Assembly: GCA_027065045.1 (NCBI GenBank)
Contig: JAMOOX010000143.1
Coordinates: 1 to 64,000 of the forward strand
Reading direction: 5' to 3'
From: Campylobacteraceae bacterium
GTDB taxonomy: Bacteria; Campylobacterota; Campylobacteria; Campylobacterales; Sulfurovaceae
DNA length: 64,000 bases
Positions within the stretch are counted from its first letter, which is position 1. Each line of letters begins with the position of its first letter. The notes under the pieces were generated by a model that made no database searches, was not told the DNA's origin, and worked only from the letters and a program-made list of their open reading frames with translations. Position numbers and translations under genes: made by a program. Shown in pieces: positions 8,221 to 17,883 of this stretch.

Positions 8221-9312
8221 CTATAAAATCTCTTTAAACTCCTCAAATAATCTACTATTTTGATTTTGTGTCCCAACTGTAACACGAATGGCATTCATAT
8301 TATAAGATGCTAAATCTCTAATGATTATACCTTTTTGCAATAATTTATTGGAAATATCTGTGGAACTCATATTATCATCAAATATATATGTGATAAAGTT
8401 TGTATAGCTATCTATATAATTAAATCCATTATCTTTAGCAAACTCTTCATATCTTTTTATCTCTTGCTGGTGTAGTGCTATAGCATCTGTTACAAACTCT
8501 TCATCTTTTAGAGCCTCTATTCCTGCTAATAGTGAAAGTGTTGTAATATTAAATGGTGGTCTCATTTTATGTAGTGCTTTGATAATATTATCATTTGCTA
8601 TACCATACCCTACCCTCATTCCACCAAGTCCATAAGCTTTGGAAAATGTACCTAAATATATTACATTCTCATAATCAATTATATCATTTGGAGTGATTTG
8701 ATACTTTTTATCTTTGGCACTAGCATACTCCATATAAGCACCATCAACTACCACTAATGTATCTTTATCTACACTATTAATAATTTTTAATACATCATCT
8801 TTGGTTGTAGCATCTCCTGTGGGATTATTTGGAGTACATATATAGATAATTTTGGGTTTATGGGCTTTATATCCATCTACAAACTCATCTACAATATGCT
8901 GATAACTATTAGTTCGTATAATCTCTGCACCCATCTGTCTAGCATATACCTCATACATAGCAAATGTAACAGCACTCATCAACACTTTATCATTTGCTTC
9001 TAATAATACTCTTGATATAAACTCTAAAATCTGGTCGCTTCCTGCCCCAATAATTATATTACTACTCTCTATATCAAACTTATTAGCCAATCCATCTTTG
9101 AGTTCAAACATACTATCATCAGGATATAAAAATGCTTTTGATGCACTATTTGCTATCGCCTCTGATACCTTTGGACTTACACCTTTTGGATTTTCATTTG
9201 ATGCTAACTTTACTACATCTTGTGGATTAATCCCAAACTCTCTTACTACCAACTCTATTGGCTTACCTGCTTCATATATTTTGATGTTATCTAATACTTC
9301 TCTAAATTTCAC
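8221..9312 (-). CDS. hisC: Histidinol-phosphate aminotransferase
   Basis: PLP enzyme that converts imidazole-acetol phosphate to histidinol phosphate, and can also act on aromatic keto acids. The chosen start is GTG, giving MKFREVLDNIKIYEAGKP, because AAGGAG lies five bases upstream; an ATG five codons earlier overlaps that ribosome-binding site. Motifs include KLASNENPKG, the substrate-side GAGSDQILEF, CTPNNPTGDA, and the PLP-lysine segment TFSKAYGLGGMRVGYG. The result is 363 residues, normal for the family. It overlaps the pheA stop by 11 bases, so pheA and hisC are co-translated; the pairing suggests a role in phenylalanine and tyrosine synthesis as well as histidine. Confidence 0.93.
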   Translation of the reverse strand: MKFREVLDNIKIYEAGKPIELVVREFGINPQDVVKLASNENPKGVSPKVSEAIANSASKAFLYPDDSMFELKDGLANKFDIESSNIIIGAGSDQILEFISRVLLEANDKVLMSAVTFAMYEVYARQMGAEIIRTNSYQHIVDEFVDGYKAHKPKIIYICTPNNPTGDATTKDDVLKIINSVDKDTLVVVDGAYMEYASAKDKKYQITPNDIIDYENVIYLGTFSKAYGLGGMRVGYGIANDNIIKALHKMRPPFNITTLSLLAGIEALKDEEFVTDAIALHQQEIKRYEEFAKDNGFNYIDSYTNFITYIFDDNMSSTDISNKLLQKGIIIRDLASYNMNAIRVTVGTQNQNSRLFEEFKEIL

Positions 9313-10378
9313 TATTACTCCTTGCATAACTTCCTAGTAGTTTTATATCATTGTGTCGTGCCAAAATCTTTTGTACATTCTCATCTTCTATATGTCCATC
9401 AAAATCTATATAAAACCAATATGAAAATGCCTCATCTGTATTTGATGGTCTGCTCTCAATTTTGGTGAGATTAATACCCTCATTATCAAACTCTTGTAAA
9501 AATCTTACAAGTGAACCTTGTGCATTAGAAAGTTTTGCCAAAATTGATGTTTTATCATTACCACTTTTAGAATTTTCTACTTTACTTATCACTATAAATC
9601 TAGTCTTATTATCGTGTCTATCTTCAATATTATCATATAGTATAGGTAGATGATTAATCTTAGCAGCAATATGAAGACAAATAGAAGCAGATGTATCATC
9701 TTGCATAGCCAATTGAGCTGCTTTTGCCGTAGATTCTACTGGGATTTGTTCTACATCTTCTAATCCATGTTCGCTCAAAAACTCTCTACACTGCCCAAAT
9801 GCTTTATCTTTGGAATATATTTTAGTAATTGTATCAGTAGAAGTAGCAAGAGAGGCAAAAGAGTGGTGTATTGGCATATAAATTTCAGATACAATATTAA
9901 GATTATACTCACCCAATAAATCCAAAGTCTCACCAACCACACCATCACTAGAGTTCTCAATAGGTACTACTCCATAAGTAGCTCTATCACTATCAACTGC
10001 TTTAAATACAGAAGATATAGAACCCAATGGAATATAATCTTTGATAGAACCAAATCTACTCTGTGTTGCTTGATGCGTAAATGTACCAATAGGCCCAAGA
10101 TAAGCTACTTTCTCACTTCTTTCAAGATTTTTTGATACTCCAATAATCTCATAAAATATAGCCTCAATAGACTTTTTACACAAGACACCTTTACTATCCA
10201 AACTTCTCTGAGTGAGACGATTAATAATAGCCTGTTCTCTCTCTGGTCTATATATCGCCCCACCAGTACTATTTTTAAGCTCCCCTACCTTATGTACATA
10301 CTCCATTCTCTCATTGAGTAGAGTCAAAATCTCATTATCTACTCTATCAATATTACCTCTTAACTCTTCTAACTCCAT
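9302..10378 (-). CDS. pheA: Chorismate mutase / prephenate dehydratase
   Basis: Bifunctional enzyme leading from chorismate to phenylpyruvate. Residues 1-90 form an AroQ-type chorismate mutase (ELRGNIDRVDNEILTLLNERM). The dehydratase domain follows (KVAYLGPIGTFTHQA, YGVVPIENSSDGVVGETLDLL), and the ACT domain contains the phenylalanine-binding ESRPS in NLTKIESRPSNTDEAF, so feedback inhibition by phenylalanine is expected. The 358-residue length is usual for P-proteins. The ATG follows AAGGAAAATAT on the minus strand. First gene of the pheA-hisC pair. Confidence 0.95.
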   Translation of the reverse strand: MELEELRGNIDRVDNEILTLLNERMEYVHKVGELKNSTGGAIYRPEREQAIINRLTQRSLDSKGVLCKKSIEAIFYEIIGVSKNLERSEKVAYLGPIGTFTHQATQSRFGSIKDYIPLGSISSVFKAVDSDRATYGVVPIENSSDGVVGETLDLLGEYNLNIVSEIYMPIHHSFASLATSTDTITKIYSKDKAFGQCREFLSEHGLEDVEQIPVESTAKAAQLAMQDDTSASICLHIAAKINHLPILYDNIEDRHDNKTRFIVISKVENSKSGNDKTSILAKLSNAQGSLVRFLQEFDNEGINLTKIESRPSNTDEAFSYWFYIDFDGHIEDENVQKILARHNDIKLLGSYARSNSEI

Positions 10379-10405
10379 ATATTTTCCTTAAAAAAATCAT
10401 AAATT

Positions 10406-10430
10406 TGTAGGGTGGGTGATAACCCACCAT
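10406..10430. repeat. TGTAGGGTGGGT palindrome, copy 2
   Basis: TGTAGGGTGGGTGATAACCCACCAT: 7-bp stem GGTGGGT / ACCCACC with loop GATA, upstream of pheA. It matches the copy at 57587-57610 (opposite orientation) except in the loop, and shares the stem with 5092-5108. Confidence 0.7.
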
Positions 10431-10500
10431 TTAATGCCATTTAAAATAACATCTATAACTAATTATATTTATTATATCAAACTAATCATTAAAATAGTAG

Positions 10501-10620
10501 TATATTGACAATCACACCATAATTATAGAAAAAGAGCTTTATTTCCAAGCCCACGAAATACTAGAAGAGGTATGGCATATAGCCAAAAGAACTAAGCACC
10601 CACAAAAGGCTCTTCTAAAA
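10501..10620 (+). pseudogene. DUF309-like gene fragment
   Basis: An open stretch without a start codon reads EKELYFQAHEILEEVWHIAK, which matches the HExLExxW signature of DUF309 proteins. Only about 40 residues of the family are present, and the frame then runs into the 3' end of the gene on the opposite strand. I read it as the remains of a gene lost when the accessory island was inserted or rearranged. Confidence 0.5.
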
Positions 10621-11314
10621 GTAGATAGTTTATATATAATCTTGTATTTCTTGCTATATATCTTTTTGTTGCTAATCTAACTATAAAACTTCTAAAAAAT
10701 AATAAAATAAAGAATAGTACAAATAATATTATAGAACCTATCCAACACTCTATCATAGATACAAATATCCAATTACCAAATAGAGAAAATAGCATAGCAC
10801 CATACATAAATGATATAATTTCTACATCACTATGATAACTATATTTGGGTTGTATATCTTTGAATCTACCTTTATTTCCCAAAATTAAATATAAAATATA
10901 ATCATTATTATAATGTACATCAAATAAATTTTTAAATATATCTTTTTGAGTATTTAACTTTTCTATCACTTTTTTTCTTAATAATTCAAAAGGTTCATCT
11001 ACAATCTCATCAAGATAATCCTCTTTAATCTCATCATTAATCATAGATTGTGTAAAAATCTTGATTAAATAGCCATAAGAAAATACCGTAGCTACAAGTA
11101 AAGATTGGAGTATTATCATAGCTAAATCATCTATCCCCTTACTCTTTGTAGTACCAATAAAATCAATAAATAGATTTACAAAACTACTCTCCATCTCTTT
11201 AGAAATAATATAGTTTATTATAATATTTAAAATTACCAAAAAAAACAGAGCTATAATAGTTGGTTTTAATAAATCTTTGAAATCTTTGTAAGTGGTATTG
11301 ATAAAATTAAACAT
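10592..11314 (-). CDS. Integral membrane protein beside RADAR genes
   Basis: 240 residues with hydrophobic helices near 18-38, 66-88, 165-185 and 188-208, and a charged cytoplasmic-looking stretch between them that includes DEIVDEPFELLRKKVIEKL. The ATG is preceded by AGGAGAAAAAA on the minus strand. It shares the extreme AT content of the rdr genes. It is transcribed away from rdrA, with the nuclease-like gene 15 bases upstream on the same strand. Known RADAR loci sometimes carry small membrane partners (RdrC/RdrD, SLATT), but I see no convincing match to those. Function unknown. Confidence 0.65.
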   Translation of the reverse strand: MFNFINTTYKDFKDLLKPTIIALFFLVILNIIINYIISKEMESSFVNLFIDFIGTTKSKGIDDLAMIILQSLLVATVFSYGYLIKIFTQSMINDEIKEDYLDEIVDEPFELLRKKVIEKLNTQKDIFKNLFDVHYNNDYILYLILGNKGRFKDIQPKYSYHSDVEIISFMYGAMLFSLFGNWIFVSMIECWIGSIILFVLFFILLFFRSFIVRLATKRYIARNTRLYINYLLLEEPFVGA

Positions 11315-11329
11315 TTTTTCTCCTATAAA

Positions 11330-11842
11330 TTAATAACTTTTAATATTTTTGTGTTTCTCTACCATTATATCACCTTTTTTTTGTAATACAAAAAACCCTT
11401 CATTATTTGCTTTTTTTACCAACTCATCTTTAATCGTAAAACCAGCAACAGCTCCATATATCTTAAAATCTTTATAGTTTGGGAAAAGCTCTCTAAACTT
11501 TGCAATTTGTTTGTTTTTGAGATTATCTATATCTTTATTTCGTATCTTATTTTTGGTCTCAACAATCAAAACACTATCACCATTAAATAAAATTATATCA
11601 TACTCACCTTTTAAATTATGATTGACATATTGATATAAATTTCTCTCTATATTATCAAATTTTAATCCTGCTATAGATTTATCTCTATTTAAAATATTAA
11701 AAAAATAATCCTCTGTAATCTCACCTTGTGTCCTAGCAATATCATCTATATTTATAGATAAATTATCTATAAACTTTTTTGTCTCTTTTTGTAACTCTTT
11801 AACCTCTAATATAGCTTGTGCCAAATCCTCTTTTGTTACCAT
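11330..11842 (-). CDS. PD-(D/E)XK-fold nuclease-like protein
   Basis: 170 residues. An N-terminal coiled-coil-like part (EVKELQKETKKFIDNL) is followed by a core with GEYDIILFNGDSVLIVETKNK, whose Asp and E-x-K spacing fits the PD-(D/E)XK phosphodiesterase superfamily (DUF3782-like proteins). The conserved ITEDYFFN segment before the core is also typical. The ATG at 11842 follows AAAAGAG. It is divergent from rdrA with 159 bases between, and forms a likely pair with the membrane-protein gene downstream. The substrate is unknown; a true endonuclease activity is inferred only from the fold. Confidence 0.6.
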   Translation of the reverse strand: MVTKEDLAQAILEVKELQKETKKFIDNLSINIDDIARTQGEITEDYFFNILNRDKSIAGLKFDNIERNLYQYVNHNLKGEYDIILFNGDSVLIVETKNKIRNKDIDNLKNKQIAKFRELFPNYKDFKIYGAVAGFTIKDELVKKANNEGFFVLQKKGDIMVEKHKNIKSY

Positions 11843-12001
11843 CACACTCTTTTATTTCTTTTTATTATAACATAAATCTATAAAATTATGTTAATTATAT
11901 TCACACTATAATTTAATATTAATGAAAAATTATAAAAATAGATTATTTTTTAGATAATGTGTGGTAGAGTGGAATAATTTAACTACTCTAAAGGATATAA
12001 T

Positions 12002-14905
12002 ATGCCAAAAACAATAACTATAAATTTAAATAATTCAAAAGCTACTATTTTTAAAAGAGATGATTTTGTATATGAAGATGAACTAGATAAAGTTTTAAAA
12101 CTTATATCTGATAGAATAGAAGATATAAAATCTTCTAAAAATAAACACTATTCATATAAAAAAGAATATAATCTTTCAAGAATGCATGATGCAATTTTAA
12201 TTGATGGGAAAAGAGGTACTGGTAAAAGTACTTTTCTATTAAATTTGGAGGCAGATATCAATAGAAAAGAAAAGGATAATAAAATATCAGCTAAGGTATT
12301 AGATACTATTGATCCAAATCAACTAGATGAAAAATCAAATATACTGTTAATTATAATAGCTCATATTTATACCGAATTATTAGAGTATATGCAGGGTTCT
12401 ATAAATTCTAAAAATGATCAACGAGAAAAATTTAAAAAACTTACAAATCAGATACATAGTTTAACTTCTGCTATTAGTACATCGCAAGAGAGAGCCTATG
12501 AAGATGATTATGATAAATTATATAATCTTCATAAAAGTTTAATTATAGATGAAGATTTACATCACTTTTTTTCAGAAATTTGTGATTTTTTTGAAGTAGA
12601 TGTCCTAATATTACCAATAGATGATATAGATATGGATTTTATTCATGGATATAAAGTAATTGATTCTATTAGAAAATATTTATCTACTCCTAGAATTATA
12701 CCGATAATATCTCTTGATACAACACAAATTTATGCATTAGTAAAACAAAAAAATTATGAATATTTTGGATATAAAGCCTATACACCAAAAAGAAAAATTA
12801 CACCTGATAGTGAACTTACATTTCTAAGAAAACTACCAGAAGATTATCTACAAAAAATTTTAATGCCAACAAGAAAAATAGTATTACCAGACATATATGA
12901 ATTATATAAAATGCATTTAAAGAAAATCCATATACAATTTTCATTTAATACAAATATATCAGAGAATAAAACTTTAAAGTTTAATATAAATATGACTAAT
13001 ATAATAAAATATTATATGAATATCATTTATGATTATACAGGCGATATTAATAACATAGATAATTATCGTATAATTAATTACCTCAAAGATAAATCATTTA
13101 GAAGTTTTTATGAAGATTTAACTGCTTTTCTAAGGGGTGTCAGAATGGATAATAATAATATCTATTTTTATGATACTAGAGATATTAAAGATAGATTAGT
13201 TCCTTTTTATATTGACCATTTTGATAATCGTTATGATGCTACAGATTGGTTTTGGGATAAATATTTAAATGAATTAAAAATAAAAATAGTAGACTATATT
13301 AATGAACATAAAGATAAAGACCATAGATATATTAATAGTTTCTATATAGATATTTCAAGAGAAATACTTTTATTAAATAGTTTTGGAGAAGCAAGTTTTA
13401 TTAGAGATGAACAAACATATATTAGATTATATTTACAAGATTTTTTTATTAAAAATATAGAAATTAAAAATATAGAAATTAAAAATAATAAAGAGGTTAA
13501 TAGTCTCAATCAAATTGAAAAAGAGATAGATATAACAGGACTAATTGAATTAGTTACAAGAACATTAATACCTATGTATCTATTTGAAGAGTTGATTAAT
13601 GAAGAAATTATAGATATATTTAAATATAATATTAAAGAATTAAGTTTTTTTGCTAGAGATAATAATGATAGTCTAAAAGATACAATGTTTGATTTATCTA
13701 TTAGTATATTAAAATATTATAATGATAATACATTTTCAAAAGTTGAAGAGAATACAAATAAAAAAATAATTGGTATATTTTTAAAACAAGAGAACTATGA
13801 ACTATCTTTAAAATATCCATTATTTATAGAAAGATATAGTGATTTAAAATTAGATAAAGATATTTATTTTTTATCTCCTCTTAAATACTATTCCATGATA
13901 CCATACTATTTTAACTGTATTAAAGGAGAAAATAAAAATAATTGCTTAGATAATCTAAAAAGAGATTATCAAGATATATTTGATGAGATACATTTAAATC
14001 CCATCTTTAATAAAAATGATATATTTATTAAGATGTTAAATAGTAATATAGGTATATTAAAATTAGCTGATTTTGCTAAAAATTTAGTAAAGAATGTCTT
14101 AAAAGTATCAATTCAAGATTATGATATAGAATTTACAAATAAATTAAATATATCTTCTAATAATATTAAATTTGAACTTTTTATTCATAAAAATATTAAT
14201 ACATATAAATCTATATATTTTCACCATTTTTTAATATTTTTAATTCAAAGTTTAAAAAATCAAGAACTTAATAAAAAATTAAAAATAAATAATATTACTA
14301 CAGGAACAAAAGCAAAAGACTTTGAAAAATATAAGATCAAAGAGAACTTTTTTATAGAAAATATAAAAACTGTTTTAAAATACTTAAAAGAAGAAATTAA
14401 TAATTATGAGAATGGAAATGAAAATCTAGATAGTTATAAATCTATAGAAAATTTTTTATATAAATTATATTTATCATTAGTTAAACATTATACATATCAA
14501 AGTAGTTTTTATATTATAGAAGATAAAGAGTTTAATATCCAAAATTATATTATAAGATACTATATGGAAAAAGATAGTATAACTCAAGAAAAAGCTATAA
14601 AAGAGATTGAACAAAATTCTAAAGATAAAAAAAATAAATTTTATGAATTAGCTCAATTATATTCTAATATAGGACTTCTTTATAAAGAAGGAAATATATT
14701 AAATTCTTCTTTAAAATATTTACCTCATAATAATATAAAACTAATAAATTTTAAAAACTGTATAAAATTAAAAGAGCTGAAATGGAGTACTCATCTAATA
14801 AATTATAATAAACTAATAAAAGATTTTAAAAATAAAAAAATAGATATTAAATTAATATATAAAATAGCAAAAAAAATAAAAGATAAAAAATATGGCATTA
14901 ATTAA
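12002..14905 (+). CDS. rdrA: RADAR ATPase RdrA
   Basis: Large P-loop ATPase of the RADAR anti-phage system, which oligomerises and works with RdrB. The 967 residues show Walker A GKRGTGKST at 69-77 after DAILID, and a Walker B-like segment VLILPIDDID at 201-210, with the long helical C-terminal part usual for RdrA. Call support is strongest from the context: the next gene, overlapping by 14 bases, is a giant adenosine-deaminase-fold protein. AAAGGATATAAT precedes the ATG. The gene is extremely AT-rich compared with pheA and recA, and Lys, Asn and Ile dominate, suggesting a transferred origin. Confidence 0.85.
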   Translation: MPKTITINLNNSKATIFKRDDFVYEDELDKVLKLISDRIEDIKSSKNKHYSYKKEYNLSRMHDAILIDGKRGTGKSTFLLNLEADINRKEKDNKISAKVLDTIDPNQLDEKSNILLIIIAHIYTELLEYMQGSINSKNDQREKFKKLTNQIHSLTSAISTSQERAYEDDYDKLYNLHKSLIIDEDLHHFFSEICDFFEVDVLILPIDDIDMDFIHGYKVIDSIRKYLSTPRIIPIISLDTTQIYALVKQKNYEYFGYKAYTPKRKITPDSELTFLRKLPEDYLQKILMPTRKIVLPDIYELYKMHLKKIHIQFSFNTNISENKTLKFNINMTNIIKYYMNIIYDYTGDINNIDNYRIINYLKDKSFRSFYEDLTAFLRGVRMDNNNIYFYDTRDIKDRLVPFYIDHFDNRYDATDWFWDKYLNELKIKIVDYINEHKDKDHRYINSFYIDISREILLLNSFGEASFIRDEQTYIRLYLQDFFIKNIEIKNIEIKNNKEVNSLNQIEKEIDITGLIELVTRTLIPMYLFEELINEEIIDIFKYNIKELSFFARDNNDSLKDTMFDLSISILKYYNDNTFSKVEENTNKKIIGIFLKQENYELSLKYPLFIERYSDLKLDKDIYFLSPLKYYSMIPYYFNCIKGENKNNCLDNLKRDYQDIFDEIHLNPIFNKNDIFIKMLNSNIGILKLADFAKNLVKNVLKVSIQDYDIEFTNKLNISSNNIKFELFIHKNINTYKSIYFHHFLIFLIQSLKNQELNKKLKINNITTGTKAKDFEKYKIKENFFIENIKTVLKYLKEEINNYENGNENLDSYKSIENFLYKLYLSLVKHYTYQSSFYIIEDKEFNIQNYIIRYYMEKDSITQEKAIKEIEQNSKDKKNKFYELAQLYSNIGLLYKEGNILNSSLKYLPHNNIKLINFKNCIKLKELKWSTHLINYNKLIKDFKNKKIDIKLIYKIAKKIKDKKYGIN

Positions 14906-17708
14906 AACCAAGGAATACCTATCTATCATAGAATTTTTAAATAGTTATGAAACTATTAAATATAAAATCAAAGATTATTTAAATCATCAAGATGATAATA
15001 GAGATAATTTTTTGGATATTATAAAACTTAATAATCAAAATAGTTATGATTTATATTCTGATGATAGTTTTATATTTCTTAAAAATGAACTTAAATTTAA
15101 TTTTATTAAAATTTATAAATATTTAAGTGAAATACATTATATAAATAATAATGGTAAAATTTTTTTAAATAATAATAAACTTGAAGATTATCAGTTATTA
15201 AGTTCTTCAATAGATATAGAACCTCTAATATCTACACATATATTAGATTACACTTCTCATTTAGATGATTATAATAGATATAGATTTATTGATAAGAATA
15301 TAGAAATAGATTTTAAGTTTGATGGGGATATAGAGAAAAGAATAAAAGAATATTCTGATTTACATATCCATTTAGGTGCTTCTATTTCATTTAATATAAG
15401 ACTTCATTATATGCTCAAAAATATTCATCACATTAATTTAAATCAAGATCATCAAGACCTTTTTTATAATCTTAGTACATCAAAATTAAATATTAAAGAT
15501 ATAGTTTTTAGTATCTCTATAATAGAAAATATATTGATTGAATTATATGAATTAGAGCATAAATTTAATAAAATAGATTTTAAAGAAATAGAATTTTATT
15601 ATCAAAACAAAGATGAAAAAAGATTAAGAATAGTATATAAAGATAATCAAGATTATATTAAATATATAAAGCATTATATAGAAATTAAACTAGATTTATA
15701 TAATTTGCTTAAATTATTAGAAAATAAAGATAATATATATATTTACATATATTATAAAAAATATACAATTAATAGTATCAGAAATATTAATCATTTAAAA
15801 GAGTTTTATACCTTTAAGAATAATTTTGATGATATATTACTTAAAAATAGTTTTGAAAATTTTTTAAAAGAGGATATTAAAAAGGCTGATAGATATTTAA
15901 TAATGTTTTTTATAACAAAAATAAATAATAAAAATAAATATAGTGTTATAATAAATATTTATTTTATTCTTAGAAGTATTGTTAAAAATTTTTTGATCCA
16001 ACAACATAAAAGAGAGGGATTAGGATACTTTTCACTATATTCAAGAAATAATATTAGAAGAGATAAAAAAGAGTATGAACGGGATATTATTATCTCTTCT
16101 TTGGTTAATAAAAATGTAGGTAATAATATAGAGGGAAGAATCACACTTTCAGATAAACCTCATGAGATAATAGATAATATCTCATTATATATAAATAAGT
16201 TTCAAAAATATAAAAAGAATAAAGATAAATTAAAATTTATATTCCATTTCCAAAAAGAACAAAATAGTTCAAAATTTGAAAAAGATATAAATAAAAGAGA
16301 ACCTAAATGGTATAAACTTAGAAATAGAATAAAATATCAAGCATTCGCATTAAATAAAGTACTCACAGACCCATCATATAGAAGGTATGGAGTATATTCT
16401 AAATCAATAGATGATATTAAAAATATCAATAAAATTAGCAGTAAAAAATTTAGAGAAATGATTAATAATCCTATTAGGTATAAAGATTATGTCAAAAAAT
16501 ATATAGCTGGTATTGATGTAGCAGGTAGAGAGTCACTAACTCCTCCAGAGGTATTTGCACCTATATATAGATATTTTAAATACAATATAGAGACTTCAGG
16601 AATGCTATTAAAAAGAGACTATCCTTATATAGAATATGATAGTCTAAAAGAGATAGATTTTAAATATACTTACCATGTAGGAGAAGATTCCAGAGATATT
16701 TTAAGTGGATTACGAGCTATATTTGAAACTATATTATTTTTAGATTTAAAAAAGAATGATAGATTAGGACATGCTTTAATTTTAGGAATTAAGCCTAATA
16801 TATTTTTAAATAACAGAAATAGAGAGATAAAACTTAATAATTTAGAAGTGTTAGATAATGCTATTTTTACTTATTATATGATTAATAGATTTTCTAAATA
16901 CTTTATAAATTTTATAGAAATAAAAAGTAATTTAATAGAATTAATTCATGGATTATCAAAGTATATTTATCAAAATATTATATTTAATTTTGATATAGAT
17001 GATTTAATTGATGCTTGGTTCCTTCGCCGAAATTGTCCAAATGAAATTTTACAAACTATGTCATTATTTGATAGTTCTAAAATATTAAATATAAAAAATA
17101 AGAATATTATTTTTTCACTAAAAGAGTATTTATATGATAGAGATATAGTATATTCTATCCCAAACTATAATTATGTAAAATATGCTATGCCTGATTTTAT
17201 AAAATATGATACAAATAATCAATCATCTTTGCATGAAAGATATAGATATATCAAAAATAATCCAATTGCATATAAACTCTTTTGGCTATATCAACAAGAT
17301 ATTGATGTAATTAAACGCTCTAATGAAATTTATAATAAAAATTTCATATTTAAGGATTCTTTTTATGAAACTATGCAAGATGTAATAATGGAACATATAA
17401 TAGCAAAAGAAGAAATTATTATAGAATCTAATCTAACCTCAAATATCCTAACAGGAGGACTCAAAAGCTACTCACAACATCCAATATTTAGATTTAAATC
17501 AATTGGAGATATTACACCAAATAAATTTAATATAAGAACTAAGAAATTAAAAGTAGTACTAGGTACAGATAACCCTGGTATTCAAAATACATCATTTATC
17601 AAAGAGTTATATCATCTTAAAAATGCTTGTAATAAAAATGGTTTTAGTGATGATGAGGCTTATGAATATATTAATGATATTATAGAAGAGGGGAATAGGG
17701 CTTTTTGA
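14892..17708 (+). CDS. rdrB: RADAR adenosine deaminase RdrB
   Basis: Effector of RADAR, a large shell-forming deaminase of the adenosine deaminase fold, reported to convert adenosine (in RNA or nucleotides) to inosine on phage infection. All metal and catalytic groups are visible in 938 residues: the HxH motif SDLHIHLGAS (His 158 and 160), HVGED with His 595, the RLGHA histidine near 627, and GTDNP with Asp near 893. Ordinary adenosine deaminases are about 330-350 residues, so the length itself marks RdrB. The ATG lies inside the end of rdrA (14-base overlap), indicating translational coupling. Confidence 0.9.
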   Translation: MALIKTKEYLSIIEFLNSYETIKYKIKDYLNHQDDNRDNFLDIIKLNNQNSYDLYSDDSFIFLKNELKFNFIKIYKYLSEIHYINNNGKIFLNNNKLEDYQLLSSSIDIEPLISTHILDYTSHLDDYNRYRFIDKNIEIDFKFDGDIEKRIKEYSDLHIHLGASISFNIRLHYMLKNIHHINLNQDHQDLFYNLSTSKLNIKDIVFSISIIENILIELYELEHKFNKIDFKEIEFYYQNKDEKRLRIVYKDNQDYIKYIKHYIEIKLDLYNLLKLLENKDNIYIYIYYKKYTINSIRNINHLKEFYTFKNNFDDILLKNSFENFLKEDIKKADRYLIMFFITKINNKNKYSVIINIYFILRSIVKNFLIQQHKREGLGYFSLYSRNNIRRDKKEYERDIIISSLVNKNVGNNIEGRITLSDKPHEIIDNISLYINKFQKYKKNKDKLKFIFHFQKEQNSSKFEKDINKREPKWYKLRNRIKYQAFALNKVLTDPSYRRYGVYSKSIDDIKNINKISSKKFREMINNPIRYKDYVKKYIAGIDVAGRESLTPPEVFAPIYRYFKYNIETSGMLLKRDYPYIEYDSLKEIDFKYTYHVGEDSRDILSGLRAIFETILFLDLKKNDRLGHALILGIKPNIFLNNRNREIKLNNLEVLDNAIFTYYMINRFSKYFINFIEIKSNLIELIHGLSKYIYQNIIFNFDIDDLIDAWFLRRNCPNEILQTMSLFDSSKILNIKNKNIIFSLKEYLYDRDIVYSIPNYNYVKYAMPDFIKYDTNNQSSLHERYRYIKNNPIAYKLFWLYQQDIDVIKRSNEIYNKNFIFKDSFYETMQDVIMEHIIAKEEIIIESNLTSNILTGGLKSYSQHPIFRFKSIGDITPNKFNIRTKKLKVVLGTDNPGIQNTSFIKELYHLKNACNKNGFSDDEAYEYINDIIEEGNRAF

Positions 17709-17750
17709 TAAGCAATTAAACACTCACACCCCCCTACTAATAGCTTGTGC

Positions 17751-17881
17751 CTCCCGACTTCGCCCCAAAAAGCACTACACCCCCCTGCCTACCGAGTTTT
17801 CCTAAAAAATCTAGGCACTACAAATCACAATTTACCCAAGATATAAGGAGTTAAAGAGTGCTTAACCTCCATAATATTATA
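17751..17881 (-). repeat. 131-bp dispersed repeat, copy 2
   Basis: Reverse complement of 26-156 with a single substitution. It starts 42 bases after the rdrB stop and so marks the right border of the RADAR block. Past its end at 17881 the DNA is another gene scrap. The two long copies are inverted relative to each other about 17.6 kb apart, so recombination between them would invert everything from cysC to rdrB. Confidence 0.9.
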
Positions 17882-17883
17882 GT

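Noticed and set aside
10592-11314. SLATT/RdrD identity for the membrane protein beside RADAR
   Set aside because: It has about four helices spread over 240 residues and a long cytoplasmic loop; I see no SLATT-like two-helix plus soluble tail pattern.
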